From: Bacillus suaedaesalsae
Lineage (GTDB): Bacteria; Bacillota; Bacilli; Bacillales; SA4
Assembly: GCF_016890225.1 (NCBI RefSeq)
Contig: NZ_JAFELM010000043.1
Location: 305,148 to 369,147, forward strand
Direction of reading: 5' to 3'
Length of the DNA stretch: 64,000 nucleotides
Positions 43,365 to 51,978 of this stretch are shown here, one piece after another. Position numbers and translations under genes: made by a program. Position 1 is the first letter of the stretch. Each line of letters starts with the position of its first letter. Below the pieces are notes generated by a model. The model had not been told where the DNA came from. It saw only the letters and a program-made list of their open reading frames with translations, and did not search any database.

Positions 43365-44287
43365 CGTTTATCACCTATGACTGCAACTGCATGAGATCGC
43401 TTTCCTTCTAAACTAGTTACGATTTCGTCTGTTAACGGTTCGTACTCTTCACATAACGTTCCGTTCGCCGTGTTTCTTGCAATATGTTCATTACTTTTAA
43501 TAATGGTGTCAAATAAATAGTTGGATTGTAGTGAGCCAATGTTAATCTTCTTTAACTCGTCCTTTAGTTCTTGTAACTCACTCGTATTATTAACGGTTCC
43601 TTTTTTTAACGTCTCAAATATACCTAATAACCTTGGCTTCTCACCAAAACAAGCTGTAGCAATCAATGAATGATCACTTGATGTACATCTCTTTTCAAAA
43701 ATAGAATCTACTGTTTTAATATAATGCACGACTCCACGGATGCTAAGCGTCTGAATAATAGACGGAATCACATAATAATCTGATAGCAAAAATGCTCCTT
43801 GTGTTAACATCGTGTTACTAGGTGGACAGTCAAACAAAATATAATCAAACTCTTTTTCAATTTCGCTTTCCTTAAAGAATTGCTGTAAAGGCAGTAAATC
43901 GTAAAAGTCATTTGAAAGCTTTAATGCAAGTTCGTCGAGTCCTCCACCTGTATAAAAGATGTTTGAAGGAATGAAATGAATACCTTCTTTTGTCTGTTTA
44001 ACTAAGTTACTACAAGTCATATCAAACTTTAATAATGGAAACTTCTTCCGTTCATTCCACATGTCATATATATAGTTTAGGCATTCGTTGTCTTGTAACG
44101 TATCGAGTGTTATGTCGGTTTTGGATAAACAAATCTCGCTTAATGAACATTGTGGATCAAGATCTACCAATAATACTTTTCTTCCCTTCGTAACCATATG
44201 TAACGCAATTTGGTAAATACTTGTCGTCTTTCCTACTCCACCCTTGTAATTACCAACAAATAGTTTCGTAGCTTTCGTCAAAGGCAC
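43352..44287 (-). CDS. ParA/MinD-family ATPase
   Basis: A 311-residue deviant-Walker ATPase: GNYKGGVGKTTSIYQIA (about residue 12; the deviant K precedes GGVGKT), VLLVDLDPQCSLSEI, and YILFDCPPSNTMLTQGAFLLSDYYVIPS, all family signatures. The start is GTG at 44287, two bases after GGGGG, or TTG at 44281 with better spacing. ParA proteins position DNA or complexes along the nucleoid. There is no replication gene nearby, and its partner is the helical protein downstream. Confidence 0.88.
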   Translation of the reverse strand: MPLTKATKLFVGNYKGGVGKTTSIYQIALHMVTKGRKVLLVDLDPQCSLSEICLSKTDITLDTLQDNECLNYIYDMWNERKKFPLLKFDMTCSNLVKQTKEGIHFIPSNIFYTGGGLDELALKLSNDFYDLLPLQQFFKESEIEKEFDYILFDCPPSNTMLTQGAFLLSDYYVIPSIIQTLSIRGVVHYIKTVDSIFEKRCTSSDHSLIATACFGEKPRLLGIFETLKKGTVNNTSELQELKDELKKINIGSLQSNYLFDTIIKSNEHIARNTANGTLCEEYEPLTDEIVTSLEGKRSHAVAVIGDKRWLR

Positions 44288-44448
44288 TTCCCCCTTTTCA
44301 TCAATTCATTACAATGTACTTGAAGTATTGCGATTTATATTCCTATTTTTAATCTCCTGCTTTTTGGAAAATTGTTCTGTTTCAATTAAAAGTTCATATA
44401 ATTGACATAAAGAGATGTAATTCGTTATGATTATAAAAATTGAATAAT

Positions 44449-44599
44449 AAAGCTTAATCCCATATGGGAACGGGGGAACCAACTTATTACCGTGGCATTC
44501 GTGTCACAGGGGTGAATCCTTTTTACTAGTTTTCTAGTTAGGTAGGGTGTCTCTACATCCGAATCCGCCAGCTAACCTCGTAAGCTACAGTAGAGACCA
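44449..44599 (+). promoter_or_regulatory. Cyclic di-AMP riboswitch (ydaO/yuaA type)
   Basis: The conserved blocks are in order: AAGCTTAATC, CGGGGGAACC, GGGGTGAATCC, TTAGGTAGGG, CCGAATCCGCCAGCTAACC and TCGTAAGCT. The end stems AAGCTTA/TAAGCT and GTCTCTAC/GTAGAGAC are intact. An intrinsic terminator follows and a symporter gene lies just downstream. c-di-AMP binding is expected to shut expression off. Confidence 0.93.
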
Positions 44600-44612
44600 C
44601 AACTTTTTAATT

Positions 44613-44646
44613 AACCACGATGGGGTTCTCTCTGTCGTGGTTTTTT
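44613..44646 (+). terminator. Riboswitch-controlled terminator
   Basis: AACCACGA and TCGTGGTT pair across a 14-base loop, followed by TTTTTT. It stands between the c-di-AMP aptamer and the symporter start, so it is the likely expression platform. Confidence 0.85.
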
Positions 44647-44674
44647 ATATTTAAAAATAAAAGGAGGTTTTTCA

Positions 44675-45931
44675 ATGGAAGGAAGCAACAGATTAACGAG
44701 AAACATTATTATCGCTCTTATTCTAGGTTTACTTCTTGGTTTTGTGTTTAACTTTTTTGCACCTGATTTCTTTGCTGATTATTTGAACCCGTACATCCTT
44801 TATCCTCTAGGTACACTCTTCTTGAACTTAATTAAAATGCTAGTTGTACCACTTGTTCTAATTTCGATTACGTTAGGGGTCGCAGGGCTTGGGGATCCTA
44901 AGAAACTTGGAAGAATCGGAGCAAAAACAATTGGTTTCTTCCTAGTTACTACAACAGTAGCGATTGTGCTCGCAATAGCAGTTGGTTACATTATGAAGCC
45001 TGGTGCTAGTGGAAACTTCGATACGTCAAATGCTCAATTTGAAGCTGCTGAAGCTCCATCATTTGTCGATACATTACTCGCAATCATACCAACAAATCCT
45101 ATTGATGCGATGTCAACTGGAAACATGCTTCAAATTATTACATTCGCAGTATTTATCGGATTAGCACTTGCTGTACTTGGTGACAAAACGAAAGGTATTT
45201 TAAACCTTTTCGAACAAGCAAATGAAGTGATGATGTATCTTGTACACTTAGTCATGAAACTTGCTCCAGCCGGCGCATTTGCATTAATTGCTTCAGCAGT
45301 TGGGAAGCAAGGCTGGGACGCATTCCAAGTAATGGGACTATATTTCATTGCCGTACTCGTTGCTCTACTCATCCATGTAGTGGTAGCTTACGGTGGATTA
45401 GTATCATTCCTAGGTAAAATGAATCCTTGGAAGTTTTTCAAAGGTTTTACACCAGCTATGTCGGTTGCATTCAGTACATCAAGTAGTTCGGCTACACTTC
45501 CAGTTTCAATGGAAACAGCTCAAAACAATTTAGGTGTTCCGAAATCGGTTAGTAGTTTCGTTCAACCACTTGGCGCAACGATCAACATGGATGGAACAGC
45601 CATTATGCAAGGTGTGGCAACTGTATTTATCGCACAAGTTTACGGTGTTGACCTGACAATGAGTCAACTTCTCATGGTTGTTCTTACTGCCGTTCTTGCA
45701 AGTATCGGAACAGCTGGTGTCCCAGGCGTTGGATTAATCATGCTGGCGATGGTATTAAAAGCTGTTAACCTACCAGTTGAAGGTATTGCCCTAATCATCG
45801 GTATTGACCGTCTGCTTGATATGACAAGAACAGCCGTTAATATTACAGGTGACGCAGCATGTGCAGTCATCGTGGCGAAATCAGAAGAAAAACATACAAC
45901 AACAGATAGTAATCAAGGTGTGTCAGTATAA
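44675..45931 (+). CDS. Dicarboxylate/glutamate:cation symporter (DAACS)
   Basis: A 418-residue member of the glutamate transporter family, with the hairpin motifs STSSSSATLPVSMETAQ and FVQPLGATINMDGTAIMQG and the cation/substrate site DRLLDMTRTAVNITGDAAC. It takes up glutamate, aspartate or related dicarboxylates with H+ or Na+. The RBS AAGGAGG is seven bases before the ATG. Expression appears to be controlled by the c-di-AMP riboswitch just upstream, which would link amino-acid uptake to osmotic and potassium homeostasis. The closest functional names would be GltT/GltP-like; I do not assign a symbol. Confidence 0.92.
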   Translation: MEGSNRLTRNIIIALILGLLLGFVFNFFAPDFFADYLNPYILYPLGTLFLNLIKMLVVPLVLISITLGVAGLGDPKKLGRIGAKTIGFFLVTTTVAIVLAIAVGYIMKPGASGNFDTSNAQFEAAEAPSFVDTLLAIIPTNPIDAMSTGNMLQIITFAVFIGLALAVLGDKTKGILNLFEQANEVMMYLVHLVMKLAPAGAFALIASAVGKQGWDAFQVMGLYFIAVLVALLIHVVVAYGGLVSFLGKMNPWKFFKGFTPAMSVAFSTSSSSATLPVSMETAQNNLGVPKSVSSFVQPLGATINMDGTAIMQGVATVFIAQVYGVDLTMSQLLMVVLTAVLASIGTAGVPGVGLIMLAMVLKAVNLPVEGIALIIGIDRLLDMTRTAVNITGDAACAVIVAKSEEKHTTTDSNQGVSV

Positions 45932-45938
45932 AAAATAG

Positions 45939-45973
45939 TAAGAGGCCAAATCAGTTTATGATTTGGCCTCTTA
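45939..45973 (+). terminator. Terminator of the symporter gene
   Basis: TAAGAGGCCAAATCA and TGATTTGGCCTCTTA form a perfect 15-bp stem followed by TTTTTT. Confidence 0.88.
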
Positions 45974-46065
45974 TTTTTTGATGGTAGTTTTCAAGTTTCT
46001 TTTTATGTCGTCATTTTTCATTATATTATGTGTTAAAATTAGGAAAAAACAGTGGATGTGATTAT

Positions 46066-46491
46066 TTGATTTACGTGGGGAAAAACGAGAATAAATCACT
46101 CATATTTTTGCTAGCATTAAATTTAACATGGATGATGGATACTCGTTCATACGGAATTTTATTCACATTTCAAGGTTTACTTATATTATTATTTATTTTC
46201 GCGATCTTCTCCCACTATAAAGTGAGACTTGAGGATAGCTTAACGTATGAAGTATATGTATTTGGATTACGGATTTATAGAAAAGTTATTTCTTCAAAAC
46301 AAATTACACAAATTAGATTTATAAGAATAGGCTGGGCTAAAAAAGGTGCAGTCGTTGTTATAAGAAAAGCCTTTAATATCCGTCTTTATGATGTAAAGCC
46401 AATCTCCCTATTTGTTGATTTACAATCGTTTGCGAAAAAAAATAACATTAACATTAGGAAAACTAAAGACTACGAAATTTTGGAAAAGTAA
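46066..46491 (+). CDS. Membrane protein of unknown function, 141 aa
   Basis: Two hydrophobic helices (about residues 11-50) are followed by a soluble C-terminal part with a PH-like pattern (YEVYVFGLRIYRKVISSKQI). I prefer the TTG at 46066, after GGATGTGAT, because a possible extended -10 (TGTTAAAAT, 46031-46039) overlaps the GTG at 46030. Not recognised. The last 45 codons and the 3' flank are repeated in decayed form at 48446-48627. Confidence 0.55.
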   Translation: MIYVGKNENKSLIFLLALNLTWMMDTRSYGILFTFQGLLILLFIFAIFSHYKVRLEDSLTYEVYVFGLRIYRKVISSKQITQIRFIRIGWAKKGAVVVIRKAFNIRLYDVKPISLFVDLQSFAKKNNINIRKTKDYEILEK

Positions 46492-46543
46492 AAGACATTG
46501 TCGCTAATAGACAATGCCTAACTATTCAAGACTATATTATAGA
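46361..46543 (+). repeat. Gene-tail repeat, copy A
   Basis: The 3' end of the 46066 gene and its hairpin-like flank (GACATTGTC...GACAATGCCTAACTATTCA). A second, degenerate copy sits at 48446-48627 in the same orientation. Confidence 0.75.
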
Positions 46544-46660
46544 GAAAGGATCTTACATAATAAGTAAGTAATTTCGAAAACGTGGGTTAAGCAACTATAA
46601 GAAGACATAATTAAAGTCTCTAGTGTATTCTCATTTATATTTTAATCTTTAGTTAAGAAT

Positions 46661-47290
46661 TTAATGGTAGCCTAATACTTTTCCAACTATTGTTTTGGTA
46701 GGTAACAATCCTTTTATTGGGGTTCTCAGCCAGTCGTCACCTATAACGTACACCTGTCCTTCAGCAACTTCAACTTCCTTTTCATTTGTATTTTCAAAGT
46801 TTTTTATATTATTTTCAACATTTTCCTTTGATTGAAGGTTACCATAACTACCTTCCTCTATCATACTTTTTAGTTCTTCTAAGTTTAACCCTAATCGATG
46901 TGCTCTTCCGTAAAACGCATCCAGTTTCATTCCGTTAATAAAGATTTGACCTTGCTCAATCTTTACTTTTTCACCAGGGAGACCAATTACACGAATCAAA
47001 TCCTCTTCATTATTTGGATTTTCTTTGTACGCAATTATATCGCCTCGTTCAATCTCATTTTTTTCATAGTATTTCACATCAACGACAACATCTTTATTAT
47101 AGAAATCATGATTTCCACGGTCCATGGCATCATACATTGGATGGATAACGAGCATATCAGATGTAATATTGTGAACGTTCAAAATCTCTGGTGTTGTATT
47201 GTGATCGTTTATTGTTTTCGATATTCCATTTGTACATCCCGTTACAATTACTAATAAAACCAAGAAAGATGCTAAGCTAAACTTACTCAT
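46661..47290 (-). CDS. Signal-peptidase-like (S26) lipoprotein lacking the Ser/Lys dyad
   Basis: A 209-residue lipoprotein: lipobox LVIVTGC, then an S26 signal peptidase I-type domain. IERGDIIAYKE, LIRVIGLPGEKVKIEQGQIF, ING and GDDWLRTPIKGLLPTKTIVG correspond to boxes C-E of the family. The box B serine (normally SMxPTL) is replaced by HPMYDAM, and the catalytic lysine of KRVIGLPG by I (LIRVIGLPG), so cleavage by the usual mechanism is unlikely. Anchored outside the cytoplasmic membrane, it may bind or modulate preproteins. I recall related Bacillus lipoproteins with MDRGNHD, so this may be a whole branch. Confidence 0.75.
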   Translation of the reverse strand: MSKFSLASFLVLLVIVTGCTNGISKTINDHNTTPEILNVHNITSDMLVIHPMYDAMDRGNHDFYNKDVVVDVKYYEKNEIERGDIIAYKENPNNEEDLIRVIGLPGEKVKIEQGQIFINGMKLDAFYGRAHRLGLNLEELKSMIEEGSYGNLQSKENVENNIKNFENTNEKEVEVAEGQVYVIGDDWLRTPIKGLLPTKTIVGKVLGYH

Positions 47291-47559
47291 ATAAACTCCT
47301 CCTTGTAATTATTTTACAACAAGTGAAGAGTGTGTTTTTGGTTAATTGTTACAATATTTAGAATTTTTATCGATAATTCTTTAAACTGTCTAACAAACCA
47401 ACAAGACCACCCATTTAACACATTTTGCATTTTTTATGTTTCGTCTTTACCTAAATTCCATTTGTCACTTTTATTAGTCCATTATTATATTCTATTTTAT
47501 TACCTCTTGTAGTAAGATGATCTCCATCCTTGGTAAGAAGGTCATAAACAGATCTTTAT

Positions 47560-48027
47560 TCATGATATATGTTCTCTTCTATCCGCCGTGTAGACTAATA
47601 CAAAATAAAGGATGTATAGTGAAATAAAGTAAATCAACGCAGAATAAATTATATTCCATTCACCATAATGTAAAACTTTAATATATACCGCATACAACTC
47701 AAGTAATGCAAGAATACATGTCCATCCCAAGATATATATAAATTTCTTAATGGGATTAGATTTCAGTGGAAAATAATTAAAAATAATAACCAATACAGCA
47801 ATTTCACCAAGGGCTACAACTAGATACAACCACTCTATTTGTTTTTTATCAAAATACCAGTAAAGTTTGTACTTTAAATCAAGATACAAATCAGTTACAA
47901 AATTCATTAACAATGCAAACTGTATTGTAGCAAGTAACTCATGCCTAGTTCTTTTTCTAGGAATTCTTAAGGCAATTAAAACAACTAATATAACTGTCAC
48001 TATAAATAGCTTCACCAAGAGGAACAC
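47560..48027 (-). CDS. CBO0543-family membrane protein
   Basis: A 155-residue protein with about four helices. The pattern HELLATIQFALLMNFVTDLYLD, then KYKLYWYF and NYFPLKSNPIKKFIYI, resembles the CBO0543 family of spore-formers. Function unknown. The gap 47291-47559 between it and the lipoprotein has nothing I can support. Single gene. Confidence 0.7.
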   Translation of the reverse strand: MFLLVKLFIVTVILVVLIALRIPRKRTRHELLATIQFALLMNFVTDLYLDLKYKLYWYFDKKQIEWLYLVVALGEIAVLVIIFNYFPLKSNPIKKFIYILGWTCILALLELYAVYIKVLHYGEWNIIYSALIYFISLYILYFVLVYTADRREHIS

Positions 48028-48365
48028 CTCGTCCTTTTAAAAAACAACAATATCAAGCATATTATCATTATTTATTCGATGAATTATTCTTCTTTAACTA
48101 ACTATCTATAGTAAAATCAACCCAGACATTCTATTTTTGATTCACATATCTTTTTCTCCCTTAGATTTAAGGAAACCCAATAAGTATATATGATAAAAAT
48201 TAACAAAGGCGAAAGAATTATTAGTAGTTCAATCCAGACATTAATATTGTCTTCAATCTTTTATTCTAGTTTCCCTATATTAAACTTACATCCACTAGAT
48301 TTTTGTTAGTGTCCACTATCTCCTAATTTCATTACTGGCCTCCATTAGTTGAACAAATATAATTA

Positions 48366-48447
48366 TAATGCGAATGCTTTAATCCTTTTTAAAAAATCTA
48401 TAAACCTTAAGAAATATAGCCAAGAAAAAAAGAATCTAGCCTAATTA
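48366..48447. repeat. Flanking repeat R1
   Basis: AATGCGAATGCTTTAATCC through AAATCTATAAACCTTAAGAA and on to about 48447 matches 50650-50733 in the same orientation. Together they flank the two DUF3231 pseudogenes. The rest of 48028-48365 shows no gene I can support. Confidence 0.7.
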
Positions 48448-48627
48448 AGAAAAGGCTTTAATATCCGCCTTTATGATTTCAAACCAAATCTATATATGTT
48501 GATTTACACTCGTTTGCGAAAAGATATAACATTAACATTAGGAAAACTAAAGACTACGTAATATTAGAAAAGTAAAAGGCATTGTCTTTAGTAGACAATG
48601 CCTAACTATTCAGAACTGTATTATAGA
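48446..48627 (+). repeat. Gene-tail repeat, copy B (decayed)
   Basis: A degenerate copy of 46361-46543: it includes CTTTAATATCCG, GTTGATTTACACTCGTTTGC, AACATTAACATTAGGAAAAC and the GACAATGCCTAACTATTCA flank, with many substitutions and small indels and no 5' part of the gene. Confidence 0.75.
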
Positions 48628-48704
48628 TCCTTTATGATTGAGTTTACTGCTTTCCTACATATATTTCCAAAGTAATTATAAAGTAAAGTAACTAAAAATT
48701 ACTC

Positions 48705-49724
48705 TTATCTTTCAGCAGCATATGGCGGTTGCTCCATCCACCCTTTCTCAATCATGATTCAGGCTGCTTCTTCAACAAATAAGGAGATTTTTGCTAATGA
48801 TGCAGCGTATGATAATCCTATGTCATGTCTTCCGTTTACAGCAACTGAATTCCCAAACGCTCTAATCTTCATTGAAAACATATCTACCTTATGGAATAAC
48901 ATGATCTTATCGGAAAAAGGCGAAAAATTTGATTCTGTAACTAAATGATCTAAAAATGAAGGTGATGGTAATTTTTCATCGTGAAGTTTCTGCATATATC
49001 TTTTTAAATTATTTTGTGTAAGCTCCGTGCCTCTTTCAAACAATTGCCGAATTTTTTCGTCCCTAACAACTTGAGCAAATCCCATAATTAAAGCTTTACT
49101 CGTTACATTGTTTTCAATGTTGTCGTAAAAATGGGTGATTTCCATAGCGTGTAAAGGTCGTACATGCCCAAAGAATCCATTTAGAAAGTCTTGATGAACA
49201 AATTCAACTTTATCGGGAATCGGTATAATAGGTGGTTTAATAATAAACCCTTTATGCATTAAAATTGCTTTAATTTGGTCCATTAGTTCCATCGTAGATT
49301 CCATACAATATCTAAAGAGGTTTCTTACATCTTCCCTGTAAACTAAAGGATATCCTACGTTATAAATACTCATTCCGGCTTTGGCCGTATATTTTAAATA
49401 ATGAACGTAAAATTCATCTTCAAATAAACGAGGTGCATTAGGCTATACGTCATTTTCTAAACTAAATCCCTGGGGAATCGGAAAGTTATCCTTCTTTAAA
49501 ATTTCTTCGGTTTTAAGCATGAAATCTGAACATAGATTATATGCATTTTCTACTAATGTTTTGATATCGTCATCTTCAACATGTTCTTTAAAATACGTTA
49601 GTATACATTTCGCCATACTATTTCCCATATATGTAGCCCAAAGCTTTCCCATTTCTGCTGCAGTTAATTTCTCTGAGACGTCTGTTTTGGGTGAATGTAA
49701 ATTTATCGGTGTAAGCAATTTCAT
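48705..49724 (-). pseudogene. DUF3231 gene with two in-frame stops
   Basis: A continuous minus-strand frame of 340 codons from MKLLTPINLHS to WMEQPPYAAER and TAA. It is interrupted by TAG at 49441-49443 (after ENDV; the homologue continues with PNAPRLF) and by TGA at 48759-48761 (after VEEAA). The frame and length match the intact DUF3231 protein at 31437-32432, so this is an inactivated paralogue. Two separate ORFs (48759-49373 and 49443-49724) are its pieces. Confidence 0.88.
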
Positions 49725-50033
49725 GGTACCCCCAGTTATCCATTTTTCAGATAGTATTTTCCTTCATGGGAATACTATTCATTTTTACACTTAGTACCTA
49801 GTAACGATTAACCTTCCCTTAATTTAATGGATACTATAATCATCTTATCTTATTAAACCACATCTATTACCCTGTTTACATCCATAAAACCCAGGACATG
49901 TTCTTCTAGGAATTCCTTTATGAACATTACACACCTATAATCACACCACAGTATATTTTAGCAATTATCGGTCATCCTAATCTTAATGCAAAATAACTAG
50001 GGAAATTTATAAATCTATCCGATGAGGTTACAG

Positions 50034-50574
50034 ATGACTACAATTTTTGAATCCTTAAAAGACTATCTACAAATGACTTTAGATAATGAACCTAAGAGTC
50101 CCCTTCACGTAGGAGAAGTTATGAACGCATGGTAATATTTAGGTATCATGGACGAGGCCACTGTATACATACAAATTGGGCTCATCTGAACAAATGATGA
50201 TGAAGTTATAGAGTTACTAAACCAAAGCTATAAACAATGTGATACTCAATCTACACAATTTAAAGAATTTTTAATTAACGAGGGTGTCCATTTACCACCA
50301 ACTAGTGAACAAAGACCTAATTCTGATCCAAATGCAGTTCCACTTGGCGTAAAATTGACCGATAATGAAATTATGAATGGAATAGGTATAAAGACAGCAG
50401 CAGCTGTAGTCCATTGTGCTGCAGCTGCTAGCCAATCAATTCGCAAAGATATTGGTTCAATGTTTACTCAATGAAAAAATGAAATATGGGGTTTATTTGA
50501 AAGATGCTATGAGAAAAAGAGGATGGATTAAAGTACCTCCATATTATTATCCACCAGGTGCCCCGAATAACTAA
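50034..50574 (+). pseudogene. Single-domain DUF3231 gene, broken
   Basis: Plus-strand remnant from ATG 50034 (after GAGG): MTTIFESLKDYLQ, NEPKSPLHVGEVMNAW, then TAA in frame at about 50136, LGIMDEATVYIQIGLI with a TGA after it, VHLPPTSEQRPNSDPNAVPL, GVKLTDNEIMNGIGIKTAA. After MFTQ the frame shifts; the end KRGWIKVPPYYYPPGAPNN reads in another frame, to TAA at 50572. Two stops and one shift make it a pseudogene. Confidence 0.85.
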
Positions 50575-50649
50575 TAAGTTGATACATAAAATTGGTCAGG
50601 AGTATTTGCTCTTGGCTTTTTTCTTTTCTGATTTTTTTTGAAAGTAAGA

Positions 50650-50733
50650 TAATGCAAATGCTTCAATTTCCTTTTTTTAAAATCTATAAACTTTAAGAAA
50701 TATAGTCAAGAAAAAAGGATCTACCCAATTATG
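50650..50733. repeat. Flanking repeat R2
   Basis: A copy of 48366-48447 in the same orientation (AATGCAAATGCTTCAAT..., AAATCTATAAACTTTAAGAA and following), about 15-20 percent diverged by eye. Confidence 0.7.
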
Positions 50734-50781
50734 GAAAGAATCCTTTCTGACGAATAAAAAAAGCAGGGTCTCCCCCACTCT

Positions 50782-51969
50782 CTACTGATCCACAATCGAC
50801 CCATCAACATGTAATCGTGTATTAATTTCTCTTCGTTGGAATGGATATTCAAGTTCAATGCCTTCTATTAAATCAATGCCTATTCCTTTTCCGGTTGGTG
50901 TTTCAATAAAGCCGTTTTCTGCTCGAGGTACCCATGTAACGGTATCACTTTGTTTAAATGTTAGTGATTCTGTAGAAGTAGAACTCGTAAAACGTTCTGT
51001 TGCTGAAATCGTATCATGATCGGGTAGTTCTAAGATTGCAAGATTTTCAACGGATGCTGCAACTTGTATACAAGCTGCTGTGCTAATTGGACTTAGTGGA
51101 TTGTGCGGTACGATTTGAACTCCATTTGCTTCTGCAATAGCTGCAATCTTTCTTGCACCTGTTATTCCTCCACATAAGCATACACTTGTTCTCGCGTAGG
51201 ACATCGCATTACGTGATAGGAGCATTTGAAACTCTTGAATCGTATGGATACGTTCACCAGTCGCAATCGGTACTGAAGTCTTGTTTGCAATGAGTGCCAT
51301 TGAATCAAAATTATCCGCAGTAGTTGGATCCTCTAAGAAAAATGGATGGTATTTCTCGACTGCTTGCGCGAAAGCAATTGCTTCACCTGGCTTCATTCGC
51401 CTGTGTAGCTCGATGCATAAGTCCATATCATCACCAACTGCTTCTCGAATTAACCGAACACGGTCAACAGCTTCATTCAACATCTTCGCATATGGCATGA
51501 AGTATGGTTTGCTTCTTGGTTCATCTAAAAATGGAGATAAATGACCTACAGCTGTATAGCCTAGTTCTTTTGCTTTTACACAGCTTGCCACTAATTCCTC
51601 GGTTGTTTCTCCACTAACATGATAATACGTTCGTATTTTATCACGTGTTTTCCCACCTAATAGCACATAGGTTGGTACATCAAACCATTTCCCGGCAATG
51701 TCCCAAAGGGCAATATCAATTGCACTTAATGCACCCATAATCGCTGCACCTCTAAAATGAAACGAACGATACATGTATTGCCAGTGATGCTCAATTTGCA
51801 GTGGATCTTTTCCGATTAAATAACCTTTGAATGTATTGATGGCCTCACGTGAAGCATCGAGAAAACCCCACGCTCCCGACTCACCAATTCCCGTAATTCC
51901 TTCGTCAGTGTAGATTTTGACATACAAAAAACGATTCACACCAATTACTTTCACATCTGTTATTTTCAT
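50782..51969 (-). CDS. Enolase-superfamily sugar-acid dehydratase
   Basis: A mandelate racemase/muconate lactonising family protein of 395 residues. The metal and catalytic segments are CIELHRRM (about residue 185), FFLEDPT (about 213), IATGERIHT (about 236) and IVPHNPLS (about 287), the arrangement of D-galactonate/mannonate dehydratases. It should remove water from an acid sugar or hydroxy acid; tartrate or a hexonate fits the cluster. Last gene of the operon: its ATG is 9 bp after the glycerate kinase stop, with AGGAGG in front. Confidence 0.88.
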   Translation of the reverse strand: MKITDVKVIGVNRFLYVKIYTDEGITGIGESGAWGFLDASREAINTFKGYLIGKDPLQIEHHWQYMYRSFHFRGAAIMGALSAIDIALWDIAGKWFDVPTYVLLGGKTRDKIRTYYHVSGETTEELVASCVKAKELGYTAVGHLSPFLDEPRSKPYFMPYAKMLNEAVDRVRLIREAVGDDMDLCIELHRRMKPGEAIAFAQAVEKYHPFFLEDPTTADNFDSMALIANKTSVPIATGERIHTIQEFQMLLSRNAMSYARTSVCLCGGITGARKIAAIAEANGVQIVPHNPLSPISTAACIQVAASVENLAILELPDHDTISATERFTSSTSTESLTFKQSDTVTWVPRAENGFIETPTGKGIGIDLIEGIELEYPFQRREINTRLHVDGSIVDQ

Positions 51970-51978
51970 AGGAACCTC

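Noticed and set aside
48160..48265. A possible small membrane peptide on the minus strand (VWIELLIILSPLLIFIIYTYW)
   Set aside because: The hydrophobic reading frame is suggestive, but there is no ATG, GTG or TTG with an RBS after the upstream stop; it may be a gene remnant.
50246..50446. A minus-strand ORF opposite the DUF3231 pseudogene
   Set aside because: It is a shadow of a region whose plus strand retains clear DUF3231 sequence.
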